From: Consotaella salsifontis
GTDB lineage: Bacteria; Pseudomonadota; Alphaproteobacteria; Rhizobiales; Rhizobiaceae
Assembly: GCF_900167365.1 (NCBI RefSeq)
Contig: NZ_FUXL01000001.1
Location: 327,507 to 391,506, forward strand
Length of the DNA: 64,000 nt
Direction of reading: 5' to 3'
In this document: one piece after another, positions 47,941-56,690 of the stretch
Position numbering within the stretch: the first letter of the stretch is position 1
How the letters are laid out: every line of letters starts with the position of its first letter
Notes under the pieces: model-generated
The model's input: only the letters and a program-made list of their open reading frames with translations
What the model was told of the DNA's origin: nothing
Databases searched by the model: none
Translations under genes and position numbers: made by a program

Positions 47941-48345
47941 ATGATCGATGACATCGATAGCCGGGTCGCGACGGACGAGGGAGCGGCGATCTCCGCCGAT
48001 AGCGCTGTTTCTGAAGCGTCAGCCGTTCCGTCGGACGAACTCGCGCGGCTCACGGACGATATCATCAAGGCGCTGAAGACGGTCTACGATCCGGAAATTC
48101 CGGCCGATATCTACGAGCTCGGCCTCATCTACAAGATCGACATCGAGGATGACCGCAGCGTCAGAATCGAGATGACTCTGACGGCGCCGGGTTGTCCCGT
48201 TGCCGGGGAGATGCCGACCTGGGTCGAAAACGCGGTTGCCTCCATTGAAGGCATTTCTCATGTGGATGTGGAAATCGTTTTTGATCCGCCTTGGACGCCG
48301 GACCGGATGAGCGAAGAGGCGCAGGTCGCCGTGGGGTGGTTCTGA
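47941..48345 (+). CDS. sufT: SufT-like MIP18/DUF59 Fe-S assembly protein
   Basis: A 134-residue protein of the MIP18 family, which helps mature or transfer clusters to some client enzymes. After a variable acidic N-terminus of about 35 residues, the DUF59 domain reads LKTVYDPEIPADIYELGLIY, MTLTAPGCPVAGEMPTWV and HVDVEIVFDPPWTPDRMSEE. The Cys in APGCPVAG is conserved in the family. It starts 12 bases after sufS. Confidence 0.95.
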   Translation: MIDDIDSRVATDEGAAISADSAVSEASAVPSDELARLTDDIIKALKTVYDPEIPADIYELGLIYKIDIEDDRSVRIEMTLTAPGCPVAGEMPTWVENAVASIEGISHVDVEIVFDPPWTPDRMSEEAQVAVGWF

Positions 48346-48402
48346 CGACGCTGATGCCGCCAGGGCGATGAATGATCGGGAATTAGGAAAGCGAGGACGA
48401 TC

Positions 48403-48768
48403 ATGGGCCGCTTTGCCGTGATGACCATTACCGACGCTGCGGCAAACCGTGTGCGCGATATCATGGCCGCCAAGGACAACGCGAAAGGCGTGCGCATCGG
48501 TGTCAAGAAGGGCGGCTGCGCCGGCATGGAATACACGGTCGATCTGGTCACGGAGCCGAACGGCCAGGACGACGTGGTGGAGCAGGACGGTGCGCGGGTA
48601 TTCGTGGCGCCAGAGGCTGTCCTCTTCCTGCTTGGAACACAACTCGATTATGAGGACACCGTGCTGCGGTCGGGCTTCGTCTTCAACAATCCGAACCAGA
48701 CGTCCGCCTGTGGCTGCGGTGAGTCGGTGGAATTAAAGCAGGCCGACCTTTCTGCTCTCGGCGCCTGA
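48403..48768 (+). CDS. sufA: A-type Fe-S carrier SufA/IscA
   Basis: Receives clusters from the scaffold and passes them to apoproteins (121 aa). The three cluster-binding Cys are present: one in IGVKKGGCAGMEY and two in TSACGCGESVEL at the C-terminus. Other family marks are ITDAAANRVRDIM and DYEDTVLRSGFVFNNPN. It is the last recognisable member of the suf cluster; the TfoX-N gene follows 25 bases later and may share the transcript. Confidence 0.96.
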   Translation: MGRFAVMTITDAAANRVRDIMAAKDNAKGVRIGVKKGGCAGMEYTVDLVTEPNGQDDVVEQDGARVFVAPEAVLFLLGTQLDYEDTVLRSGFVFNNPNQTSACGCGESVELKQADLSALGA

Positions 48769-48793
48769 TAGCGTCACCCTCCAAGGCCGCCTC

Positions 48794-49168
48794 ATGGATG
48801 AGGATCTTCTTCTCGATCTCTTCTCCACGCTTCCCGCCGTGCGGATCAAGCGCATGTTCGGAGGTCAGGGAATCTTCAGCGACGATCTCATGGTCGCCAT
48901 CGTCATTTCCGGCGAAATCCAGATGAAGGTGGACGAGGAGACCCGGTCGGCGTTCGAACAGGCTGGCTGCACCCAGTGGGCGTATCTGCGCAAGGGGCGG
49001 CCGGTGCCCATGTCGTTTTATAGCCTGCCGGAAGAAGCGCTGGATGATATGGACGAGATGGCGCTTTGGGCGGAGAGGGCATTTCAGGCGGCCAAGCGCA
49101 CCGCCGAGAAGGCGCCCCGAAAGCAGCGCGCCAAGCGAAAATCAGCACGGGCCGAAGTAATAGGGTAG
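48794..49168 (+). CDS. TfoX N-terminal domain protein
   Basis: A 124-residue protein with the TfoX/Sxy N-terminal fold: LLDLFSTLPAVRIKRMFGGQ, GIFSDDLMVAIVISGEIQMK and RKGRPVPMSFYSLPEEAL. In gammaproteobacteria the two-domain TfoX/Sxy activates competence genes with CRP. Stand-alone N-terminal domains like this one are common in alphaproteobacteria and have no established role. A Lys/Arg-rich C-terminal tail (KAPRKQRAKRKSARAE) suggests nucleic-acid contact. It lies 25 bases after sufA. Confidence 0.88.
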   Translation: MDEDLLLDLFSTLPAVRIKRMFGGQGIFSDDLMVAIVISGEIQMKVDEETRSAFEQAGCTQWAYLRKGRPVPMSFYSLPEEALDDMDEMALWAERAFQAAKRTAEKAPRKQRAKRKSARAEVIG

Positions 49169-49192
49169 CCTTGGCCACCAGAGAGCGTGCGA

Positions 49193-49215
49193 TCAGAGCG
49201 CGAATAGCGCTCTGA
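49193..49215. terminator. 9-bp hairpin between TfoX-N and helicase genes
   Basis: Perfect inverted repeat TCAGAGCGC/GCGCTCTGA (49193-49201 and 49207-49215) with a 5-base loop, between convergent genes. There is no T-run, so termination is plausible but unproven. Confidence 0.45.
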
Positions 49216-49314
49216 CGCCCTGCATTCTCTCAATTCATCGAACGTCATCCCGCCTTTCGGCCTTGTGCTCCCGGAAACCGGCAAGCGCCTCAAGGCGTCA
49301 CGGATGGACGACGA

Positions 49315-50769
49315 TCAGGTGTTGGTGCCGATCAGCATGAAGGCGGGAATATCGTCGCCGAAGCCTAGGGGCGAAGGTTCATCCCGCTGCTTGCGATCGT
49401 CGCGGTTCTTCTCCTGGCGCGGGGGCCGGGCTTCTGCGCGGTTCTGCTCCGGCTTGCGATCCGATTTGTGCGATTTCGCCTCGGCCTTGGGTTCGCGGCG
49501 CGGCGCGGCGGCAGTCTTAGGCTCCTGAGTCTCAGAAGCGACCGCTTTCTCCTCAGCTCCCGCGTCGGGCTTTTCGCCGCGCGAACGCCGTGCCCGACCG
49601 CCGGAGGCGCGCTTTTCTTTAGGTCCGGCATCCGGCAATTCATCCGGCTTGCCGTCGAGCCACTCGACGTCGTTGCCGATGAGCTTCTCAATCGCGTCGA
49701 GATATTTCCTGTCGAGCTTGGTGACGAGCGAAAAAGCCTTGCCCGACCGTCCCGCGCGGCCCGTGCGGCCGATGCGGTGGACGTAGTCTTCGGCATGGGT
49801 CGGCAGGTCGTAGTTGAAGACGTGGCTGACCGCTGGAATATCCAGACCGCGAGCCGCGACGTCCGATGCAATCAGCAACTGGATCTTATTGTCCCGGAAG
49901 GCTGCGAGCGTCGCCATGCGCGATCGCTGGTCCATGTCTCCATGCAGGGCTCCAACGGAGAAGCCGTGCCGCTCCATCGAGCGGAAGAGGACGGAAACCT
50001 CGCGCTTGCGATTGCAGAAGATGATCGCGTTCGTCAGTTCGCTCTCGTCCTGCACAAGACGGCGCAGGCGATCGCGCTTCGCCCAATCTTCCTTCTGAAC
50101 AGCCACCAACTTCTGCTCGACCGTCGTGGCGGCCGATGCCGGCTTGCTCACCTCGATGCGAACGGGATTTTGGAGAAACTGCTCAGTCAGCCGGGTGATC
50201 TCCGGCGGCATCGTCGCGGAGAAGAAGAGCGTCTGACGCGTGAAGGGAAGCAGCTTGCAGATGCGCTCGATGTCGGGAATGAACCCCATGTCCAGCATCC
50301 GGTCTGCCTCGTCGATCACCAAGATCTCGACACCCGTGAGCAACAGCTTGCCGCGCTCGAAATGGTCCAGCAGACGACCCGGCGTCGCGATCAGCACGTC
50401 TACGCCGCGGTCGAGCTTGCGATCCTGCTCCTCGAACGAGAGGCCGCCGATGAGCAGCGCGACGTTGATCCTTTGGTTCTTGCCGAGGACGGTAAATGCT
50501 TCCTCGACCTGAGCCGCCAATTCCCGCGTGGGTTCGATGATCAGGGTGCGCGGCATCCGGGCGCGGGCGCGGCCCTTCTCCATCATCGTGAGCATCGGGA
50601 GAACGAACGATGCCGTCTTGCCCGTTCCCGTCTGCGCGATGCCGAGAACATCGCGGCGCTGGAGGGCATGAGGGATAGCTTCCGCCTGGATGGGCGTCGG
50701 CTCGGCATAGCCTGCTGCCGTGACGGCAGAGAGAACTTTCTCGCTCAGGCCAAGTTCGGTGAACTGCAT
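49315..50769 (-). CDS. DEAD-box RNA helicase, RhlE type
   Basis: ATP-dependent RNA helicase (484 aa) probably involved in ribosome assembly or RNA decay. The start at 50769 gives MQFTELGLSEKVLSAVTAAG. The motifs in order are Q-motif PTPIQAEAIP, I AQTGTGKTASF, Ia PTRELAAQV, II DEADRMLDMGF, III SATMPPEI, V ASDVAARGLDIP and VI HRIGRTGRAGRSG. A basic, Glu/Lys/Arg-rich C-terminal tail of about 110 residues probably adds RNA binding. RNase E is also encoded in this window; a partnership is inference. Confidence 0.95.
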   Translation of the reverse strand: MQFTELGLSEKVLSAVTAAGYAEPTPIQAEAIPHALQRRDVLGIAQTGTGKTASFVLPMLTMMEKGRARARMPRTLIIEPTRELAAQVEEAFTVLGKNQRINVALLIGGLSFEEQDRKLDRGVDVLIATPGRLLDHFERGKLLLTGVEILVIDEADRMLDMGFIPDIERICKLLPFTRQTLFFSATMPPEITRLTEQFLQNPVRIEVSKPASAATTVEQKLVAVQKEDWAKRDRLRRLVQDESELTNAIIFCNRKREVSVLFRSMERHGFSVGALHGDMDQRSRMATLAAFRDNKIQLLIASDVAARGLDIPAVSHVFNYDLPTHAEDYVHRIGRTGRAGRSGKAFSLVTKLDRKYLDAIEKLIGNDVEWLDGKPDELPDAGPKEKRASGGRARRSRGEKPDAGAEEKAVASETQEPKTAAAPRREPKAEAKSHKSDRKPEQNRAEARPPRQEKNRDDRKQRDEPSPLGFGDDIPAFMLIGTNT

Positions 50770-51023
50770 CAAATCCGATGTCTCTTGAAGGGTAAGGGCT
50801 GCCGCAGCGCCATGCAACGCGACACGAACAATTTGGCGATACGGCTCTGGCTAGATGAAGTCAACCACTTGCCTTGGAAAGAGGATCAATCGCCGCAGAT
50901 GAATTGTCCAGGGGATAAGTTGTTTTGGCTTCCCGCTGCCGCCCATGTCGCAAATTAGAAGAAAAAGCCACTGGCCGAAGGAGCGCACACAATGCGTGAA
51001 ATCGGTCGAGAACGGGCGCGGGT

Positions 51024-51051
51024 GAGGAAGCGGCGCGGGCGCCGCTTCCTC
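51024..51051 (-). terminator. 12-bp perfect hairpin after the secreted-protein gene
   Basis: GAGGAAGCGGCG/CGCCGCTTCCTC (51024-51035 and 51040-51051) with a 4-base loop starts 12 bases past the stop of the gene at 51064 (minus-strand sense). No T-run follows. It would strongly stabilise the 3' end or terminate transcription. The rest of the interval 50770-51063 holds no gene. Confidence 0.55.
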
Positions 51052-51063
51052 GTTGATCATCAC

Positions 51064-51648
51064 TCAGTTGCTGGCCGGTCCGAAGACATAGGGACCGTCG
51101 CGGAAGAAGTGGAGCTCGTAGGTTTCGGCGACCTCCGCATCCGGCGGAAGAACGTCGAAGAAGAGCGTCAGGCTGTTCTCGTCTTCGCCTTCGGCTGGCT
51201 CATCGGCGCGGTAACCCAGGATCGCCCCCTTGATGCCCGCAACCTCTGTGACCTCAGTCGAGGAAACCAGGGATAGAGCAGACTCCTTCTCGGCGATCTG
51301 CTGGACGAAGAAGCGATACACGCTACTGTTGTGGGAGTCCTGGATCAAGACTGTGCGCCATATTCCCTCCTGGTCGTCGGCCGACCATGAACCGACAACC
51401 TGAATGTCATGGACCGACGGAGGCAACGCATTGGCGATGGCCGCCGCTTCTGGCGAGGCGGCAACGGGCGCAGGCGCGGCTGGTGACGCCGCGTCGGCGG
51501 GCGGCGTAGCTCCGCTCTGATCGGCTGGCGCAGCAGGTGAGGGCGAGTCTGTGGCCGGTTGGCCGGCATCCTGCGCCAGGGCCGGCGATGACAGTGCAAG
51601 CAGTACCGCCACAACCCAGGCGGCGGTGCCCTTTCGATCGGCTTTCAT
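51064..51648 (-). CDS. Secreted protein of unknown function with Ala/Pro-rich linker
   Basis: A 194-residue protein that I do not recognise. A signal peptide (AAWVVAVLLALSSPALAQ) is followed by a low-complexity Ala/Pro/Asp linker at about residues 27-70 and a compact C-terminal domain of about 120 residues (VHDIQVVGSWSADDQEGIWR; RFFVQQIAEKESALS; SLTLFFDVLPPDAEVAETYE; ending PYVFGPASN). The domain has no Cys, which argues against the IalB invasion family. GGAG lies just before the ATG, and TTGACG at 51706-51701 (minus strand) may be a -35 element. The linker suggests an envelope-tethered or periplasm-spanning protein. Confidence 0.8.
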   Translation of the reverse strand: MKADRKGTAAWVVAVLLALSSPALAQDAGQPATDSPSPAAPADQSGATPPADAASPAAPAPVAASPEAAAIANALPPSVHDIQVVGSWSADDQEGIWRTVLIQDSHNSSVYRFFVQQIAEKESALSLVSSTEVTEVAGIKGAILGYRADEPAEGEDENSLTLFFDVLPPDAEVAETYELHFFRDGPYVFGPASN

Positions 51649-52038
51649 CTCGTTCTCCTGAGACCGTTCGACGATGGCGGTAACTCCGAACCGGAAGGCC
51701 CGTCAAGCGGTGGTGCCGCAGGTTGCCAACGCCTTTTTTAAACTGTGCTCGCGATGTCCGGCGCGGTGTGATCTTGCCGCCTGACACACCGACTTGCAGG
51801 TGGGGCAGCTTCATCGTTTGGCGAGGCCTGGTCGCCGCGAAAGAACTTCTCGCGCATGTTGACCATCGCCGTCGAGGGCGTTTGGAAGAGCGATGATGTT
51901 TCATTTCCCCGCAAAGTTGAATTTCGGGTAGAACGTTAATCGCTCCGCAATGACAATCATCTACGGATAATGCGACTTCAATGATACGCGACGGCAGACC
52001 GTCCAGCAGGGCGCCGTTGGCGACTTGGTCGGGCTGAC
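51649..52038. other. 390-base divergent interval
   Basis: It separates the secreted-protein gene (minus) from the hemerythrin gene (plus). No gene is convincing. Visible are a T6 tract near 51735-51740, a candidate minus-strand promoter (TTGACG at 51706-51701, 17 bases, then TTACCG), and AT-richer sequence from about 51890 to 52000 that probably holds the hemerythrin promoter. Confidence 0.5.
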
Positions 52039-52368
52039 ATGGCGCTTTTCTATTGGAACGCCGGTATCGAAACCGGAAATAACACCATCGATCAGCAACA
52101 TCGGCGCCTGTTCGCCATGACCAACGAACTCGCCGAACTTATTGCAGACGGCGAAAAACTGCCTGAAATCAAAACCTTGATTGGTCGCCTTGAGGAATAC
52201 GCGCGCGGGCACTTTTGCAACGAGGAACGACTGATGGCGTGCTCGGCTTTGAGTGCGCGGGAACAGGAGCGACATACCTGCGCTCACCGGGTGTTCAGGC
52301 AGAGAATTCGCAAGATCGCTGAAGCGCCGGAAATCGAATCGGAAGAGGCAGCGAATTGCTGTCCTTGA
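52039..52368 (+). CDS. Hemerythrin-like domain, cut short by a frame change
   Basis: A 109-residue reading frame that begins like a bacteriohemerythrin: FYWNAGIETGNNTIDQQHRR, EEYARGHFCNEERLMAC and RHTCAHRVF. Five of the seven expected di-iron ligands are present (His21, His58, Glu62, His79, His83). The last helix with the remaining His and Asp is missing here but is encoded in the +1 frame just downstream (FLVAWLVSHILKLD). The TGA at 52366 therefore truncates the domain. It was probably once one protein with the PAS-GGDEF frame. The Shine-Dalgarno is weak. Confidence 0.8.
   Translation: MALFYWNAGIETGNNTIDQQHRRLFAMTNELAELIADGEKLPEIKTLIGRLEEYARGHFCNEERLMACSALSAREQERHTCAHRVFRQRIRKIAEAPEIESEEAANCCP
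52310..52368 (+). other. Frame-change junction between the hemerythrin and PAS-GGDEF frames
   Basis: Frame 1 reads GAG GAG GCA GCG AAT TGC TGT CCT TGA. Skipping one base after GCG (the A at 52354) gives ATT GCT GTC CTT GAG TTT and restores the hemerythrin C-terminal helix. A +1 slip at CCT just before TGA would give a product of the same length. The sequence resembles but does not match the prfB-type CTT-TGA-C site, and the purine-rich GGAAGAGG upstream is too far away for a prfB-like mechanism. Confidence 0.6.
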
Positions 52369-52468
52369 GTTTCTTGTCGCGTGGCTCGTCAGCCATATTT
52401 TGAAGCTGGATCGGCGTCTCGCGCGCTCGCTGCGCGCGGCAGATGGAGCTTCCGCCACCGTTCAAAGC

Positions 52469-53452
52469 ATGGCGGCCGAAGGAAATGTCGAGCAGGTTCT
52501 GTTATCGGCGCTCGCCGAAACCGAGCGGCGCTTTCGCCTGGTCTCGGATGAATCCCCCGTCATGATTTGGATTTGTGGGTCGTCGGGCGAGCGCCATTTC
52601 GTCAACCGGGCGTGGCGCAACTACCTCGGCGTGCCGGACAAGGAGCCGGACGAGATCGATTGGATGAGTTTTGTCCATCCCGATGACAGGATCGCCTACA
52701 AGGAGATGATGGACGATCTTCTCGCCGAGCCTCGTCGCGGAGAAGTGGAATTCAGGGTGATGCGACCCTGCGGTGAATGGGGATGGATTCAGGAGCGCAT
52801 CATTCCGCGCCAGGATTCCAACAGATCCTATGGGCTGATGGCCGCGGCCGCCGATGTCACTCTCGTCAAGCAATCCGAGGAGTTGCTTTCCCAGGCCAAG
52901 CAGAGGATGGAAACCGAGGTGCGCCGCCGCACTCGCCACCTGCAAAAAATGACGCTGACGGACGCACTGACCGGCATCGCCAACCGCCGGCATCTCTTCG
53001 ACCAGCTTGCCAGCGAAATCGGGGGCCAGCGCCAAGAACCTTCCGATGTCTCGCTTCTCTATATCGACATTGATCGCTTCAAGGATATCAACGATCGCCT
53101 AGGTCATCCGATCGGCGACGAGGTTCTGATCGCCGTCGCCCGCGCACTTCAGCGGCAGATTGGCAAAGGTGGCTTCGTCGGCAGGGTCGGCGGAGAAGAA
53201 TTCGTCGTCATTCTTCCAGGCGCCTCGCCTCAAATGGCCAAGGACTTGGCTGAGAGCGTCCGGACCGCCGTGTCTCGCCTTTGCATCGCTTCGGTGGGGC
53301 ATCCCGTGACGGTCAGCATCGGCATCGCCTCGCGATGGCCGGAAGAGCCCGCGGAAGATCTGGTGCGACGTGCAGACGAGGCGCTTCTGCGCGCCAAACA
53401 GAACGGCCGAAACTGCTGCGTCCCGTTCGCTGGCGAGCCCGCTCTGGCCTGA
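52469..53452 (+). CDS. PAS-GGDEF diguanylate cyclase (probably the C-terminal part of a hemerythrin fusion)
   Basis: Makes cyclic di-GMP. From the only ATG in the segment (52469), 327 residues hold a PAS domain (RRFRLVSDESPVMIWICGSS; HFVNRAWRNYLGVPDKEPDE), a PAC-like segment, a coiled coil (RMETEVRRRTRHLQ) and a GGDEF domain with LTDALTGIANRRHLF and the active site GRVGGEEFVVILPG. No RxxD inhibitory site lies at the usual distance before GGEEF. The open frame extends upstream of 52469 through the missing hemerythrin helix at 52355-52430, so this start is provisional. Confidence 0.85.
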   Translation: MAAEGNVEQVLLSALAETERRFRLVSDESPVMIWICGSSGERHFVNRAWRNYLGVPDKEPDEIDWMSFVHPDDRIAYKEMMDDLLAEPRRGEVEFRVMRPCGEWGWIQERIIPRQDSNRSYGLMAAAADVTLVKQSEELLSQAKQRMETEVRRRTRHLQKMTLTDALTGIANRRHLFDQLASEIGGQRQEPSDVSLLYIDIDRFKDINDRLGHPIGDEVLIAVARALQRQIGKGGFVGRVGGEEFVVILPGASPQMAKDLAESVRTAVSRLCIASVGHPVTVSIGIASRWPEEPAEDLVRRADEALLRAKQNGRNCCVPFAGEPALA

Positions 53453-53489
53453 TGCCGCTCAGGTGCCGTCACGCCCACACGATGGGCGT

Positions 53490-55529
53490 TCAGATGTCGA
53501 TTGCCTCGTCCTCGGCAAAGGCCGCTCGGTCCTGAATGAAGCGGAAGCGAGCCTCCGCCTTGCTGCCCATCAACGCGTCGACTGCGGCCGAAGTGCCCCA
53601 CTCGGGACGTTCATCCACCTCCACCCGCAAGAGCATCCGCTTTCTCGGGTCCATGGTGGTCTCCTTCAACTGGCTCGGCAGCATTTCGCCGAGGCCTTTG
53701 AACCGGCTGACCTCAACCTTACCACGACCGGAGAATTCGCGAGCCATGAGCTGCTCGCGGTGGCGGTCGTCACGGGCATAGGCGACCTTGCCGCCCTGGC
53801 TCAGGCGGTAGAGTGGCGGGACGGCCAGGAAGAGATGTCCTTGGCGTACCAGCTCCGGCATCTCCTGGTAAAAGAAGGTGATCAGAAGCGACGCAATATG
53901 GGCGCCGTCGACATCGGCATCTGTCATGATGATCACGCGCTCGTAGCGGAGATCCTCCTCCCGATATTTCGAGCGCGTGCCGCACCCCAGAGCCTGGACG
54001 AGGTCGGCGATCTGCTGGTTGGCGCCGAGTTTTTCCCGCCCGGCGCTGGCGACGTTCAAAATCTTTCCGCGCAGCGGAAGGATCGCCTGGCGCATCCGAT
54101 CGCGCGCCTGCTTCGCCGAGCCGCCGGCCGAGTCACCTTCGACGACGAAAAGCTCCGCTCCCTTGGCGCCGGACTGGCTGCAGTCGGCGAGCTTGCCCGG
54201 CAGGCGCAGCTTGCGCGTCGCGGTCTTGCGGCTGACTTCCTTTTCCTGCCGCCGGCGTACGCGCTCTTCCGCGCGGTCCACGATCCAGTCGATCAGCCGC
54301 GCTGCATCCTGGGGCGAGGAGGCGAGCCAGATATCGAAGGAGTCGCGGATCGCCGCCTCGACGATGCGCTGCGCCTCGACCGTCGCGAGACGGTCCTTCG
54401 TCTGTCCGACGAATTCAGGCTCGCGAATGAAGACCGAAAGCATGGCTGACGCCGTGATCATTACATCATCGGCGGTGACGATGGCGGCGCGCTTGTTGCC
54501 GGAAACCTCAGCGAATGCCCTGATGCCGCGTGTCAGGACCGCGCGCAGCCCGTTTTCGTGCGCGCCACCCTCAGCGGTCGGGATGGTGTTGCAGTAGGAG
54601 CGGATGAAACCGTCCTCGGCCGTCCAGCTGACCGCCCATTCCACCGCGCCATGACCGGACGCCTTCTCGGTCCGCCCGGAAAAAATCTGCGAGGTGACGC
54701 GACGGTCCTTGCCGAGAGTGTCGTCCAGAAAATCCTTGAGACCGCCCGGATAGTGGAAGGTCGCGCGGCTGGGAACGTCGGATCCCTCGGCGATGAGCGA
54801 GGGATCGCAGGACCAGCGGATTTCGACGCCGCCGAAGAGATAGGCCTTGGAACGGGCCATGCCGAAGAGGCGAGCCGGGTCGAACGTGGCGCCTTCGCCG
54901 AAGATCTGGGAATCGGGCCGGAAGCGCACCCGCGTTCCGCGTCGATTCTGAATGTCGCCGACTTCCTGCAGCGGCGAGGTGGCGGCGCCCCTCGCATAGG
55001 TCTGGCGATAGAGCTTGCGGTTCCGTGCAACCTCCACCTCCAGCTCGGACGAAAGGGCGTTGACCACAGAGACGCCGACGCCGTGAAGTCCGCCCGAGGT
55101 CTCGTAGACCTTGGAGTCGAACTTGCCGCCGGCGTGCAGCGTCGTCATGATGACTTCGAGAGCCGACTTGTCGCGATATTTGGGGTGGGGATCGACTGGG
55201 ATGCCGCGTCCGTTGTCGGTGACGGCCAACCAGCCGCCGGCTTCAAGCGCGACCTCGATGAAGTTCGCGTGGCCGGCCACCGCCTCGTCCATCGAGTTGT
55301 CGATAACCTCGGCGAACAGGTGGTGCAGGGCCTTCTCGTCGGTCCCGCCGATATACATGCCCGGACGGCGGCGAACCGGCTCCAGCCCCTCGAGCACCTC
55401 GATCTGCGCGGCCGTGTATTCCGCGCCGTTGAGCGGCGCGGTTGCCGGTTCTTCCACAGATTTGACACGAGCCGGCGTTCTGACGGCGCGGGACCGGGCG
55501 GCGGAGCCGGAGAAAAGGTCTTCACTCAT
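53490..55529 (-). CDS. parE: DNA topoisomerase IV subunit B
   Basis: ATPase subunit of the decatenase that separates daughter chromosomes (679 aa). GHKL ATP-site motifs are EVIDNSMDEAVAGHA, VTDNGRGIPVDPHPKY and YETSGGLHGVGVSVVNAL. The TOPRIM domain has FVVEGDSAGGSAKQARDR and IIMTDADVDGAHIASLL. I prefer ParE over GyrB because of the length and the RFKGLGEMLPSQLKETTMDP ending. No parC is adjacent. It is convergent with the GGDEF gene. Confidence 0.94.
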   Translation of the reverse strand: MSEDLFSGSAARSRAVRTPARVKSVEEPATAPLNGAEYTAAQIEVLEGLEPVRRRPGMYIGGTDEKALHHLFAEVIDNSMDEAVAGHANFIEVALEAGGWLAVTDNGRGIPVDPHPKYRDKSALEVIMTTLHAGGKFDSKVYETSGGLHGVGVSVVNALSSELEVEVARNRKLYRQTYARGAATSPLQEVGDIQNRRGTRVRFRPDSQIFGEGATFDPARLFGMARSKAYLFGGVEIRWSCDPSLIAEGSDVPSRATFHYPGGLKDFLDDTLGKDRRVTSQIFSGRTEKASGHGAVEWAVSWTAEDGFIRSYCNTIPTAEGGAHENGLRAVLTRGIRAFAEVSGNKRAAIVTADDVMITASAMLSVFIREPEFVGQTKDRLATVEAQRIVEAAIRDSFDIWLASSPQDAARLIDWIVDRAEERVRRRQEKEVSRKTATRKLRLPGKLADCSQSGAKGAELFVVEGDSAGGSAKQARDRMRQAILPLRGKILNVASAGREKLGANQQIADLVQALGCGTRSKYREEDLRYERVIIMTDADVDGAHIASLLITFFYQEMPELVRQGHLFLAVPPLYRLSQGGKVAYARDDRHREQLMAREFSGRGKVEVSRFKGLGEMLPSQLKETTMDPRKRMLLRVEVDERPEWGTSAAVDALMGSKAEARFRFIQDRAAFAEDEAIDI

Positions 55530-55760
55530 CAGTGGAAAGGGCCGGTTGGTTTGAGCCGTGTCTGGAGACGGTTTCCATGATAAGGACCTAACCTTTCACG
55601 AAATGTTCTTCAAGTCGCTGGCGCCATTTGCCCCCAGGAGAAGCCTTGAATCCACGGGCTTTTTTACTGGATCGCACTGACTGAGCGCGGACGCTGCCTT
55701 GCTGGCGATGGGCCTCGTACCCTAAACCTCGGCCTGATACGATTCGTGGGAGACAACGCG

Positions 55761-56657
55761 GTGCGAGGTTGGCGGGCGAGACTGATGGGCGGTTTGCTCA
55801 TCGCTGTTGCTTCAGCGCAGGGAGCCGCGGCTGAGCCGCTGGTTCTCCCGCCGTTCAAGGACGCGTTATTCGCCTATCCCGGTCTGACCGCCTATCGCGA
55901 TGATGGCGCCTTTGTCGACGTCGACTATTCGGAAGCGCGCGATATAGACCAGCGCGACGAGATACCGGAACGCAAAGCCAAGCGGCAGTATGTGAGCACC
56001 ATCGCGTCAGGCCAGAAGGCGGAACAGACGCTGACGACCTCCGCCGGACCTCTTGCCATCGCCACGGTCGGGAACCACGAGCGGCCGAGGGCGGTCGTGG
56101 TGTTCATTCACGGCCGTGGCGGCGATCACCGCCTCGGCATGAACGACTGGACCTTTGGCGGCAATTTCAATCGCCTGAAGAACCTCATGATCGGTGTTGA
56201 CGGGCTCTACGTCACGGCGGATGCGGGGAGCTTCTCGAGTGCTGACGGGGGGCGCATTGAGGAGCTTCTTAAGGCGCTATCCCGCCGGTTCGGCGCGGCG
56301 CCCCTGGTGCTCGCCTGCGGTTCCATGGGAGGGGAGTTGTGCTGGTCCCTGGCGATGCAGCCGTTCTTCGGCAAGGCCGTTGACGCGTTCATGGTGCTCG
56401 GGGGCAATTCCAGCCTTGAACGCTTTCGCCACATGCAGGCCGCCGCGGGACACCTCATTCCCATGGTCCTGGCGCACGGTACGCGGGACACTGTCTACCC
56501 TTGGGAAAGGCAGACCAGGGCGTTCGATGAGATCCGGCGCGCCTATCCCAAGGAAGCGATCCGTTTTGTCTCCTTTGACGGCGGCACGCACGGCACACCA
56601 ATCCGCATGATTGATTGGCGAGAGGAGCTGAACTGGCTGTTCGCGCGTCTCGATTAA
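55761..56657 (+). CDS. Secreted alpha/beta hydrolase
   Basis: A 298-residue exported hydrolase of unknown substrate. The GTG at 55761 has GGGAGA 7 bases upstream; GTG 55746 is a possible longer start. The signal peptide is ARLMGGLLIAVASAQGAAAE. The fold shows VVVFIHGRGGDHRLGMNDW (oxyanion region), nucleophile elbow ACGSMGGELCWS, the acid in HGTRDTVYPWERQ and the base in FDGGTHGTPIRM. No other gene shares its transcript. Confidence 0.85.
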   Translation: MRGWRARLMGGLLIAVASAQGAAAEPLVLPPFKDALFAYPGLTAYRDDGAFVDVDYSEARDIDQRDEIPERKAKRQYVSTIASGQKAEQTLTTSAGPLAIATVGNHERPRAVVVFIHGRGGDHRLGMNDWTFGGNFNRLKNLMIGVDGLYVTADAGSFSSADGGRIEELLKALSRRFGAAPLVLACGSMGGELCWSLAMQPFFGKAVDAFMVLGGNSSLERFRHMQAAAGHLIPMVLAHGTRDTVYPWERQTRAFDEIRRAYPKEAIRFVSFDGGTHGTPIRMIDWREELNWLFARLD

Positions 56658-56690
56658 GGCAGCGGACAGGGCAAACAGCGCGGTCAATAT

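Noticed and set aside
51064-51648. Possible invasion-associated locus B (IalB) protein
   Set aside because: It has a signal peptide but lacks the Cys residues and the conserved pattern I associate with IalB.
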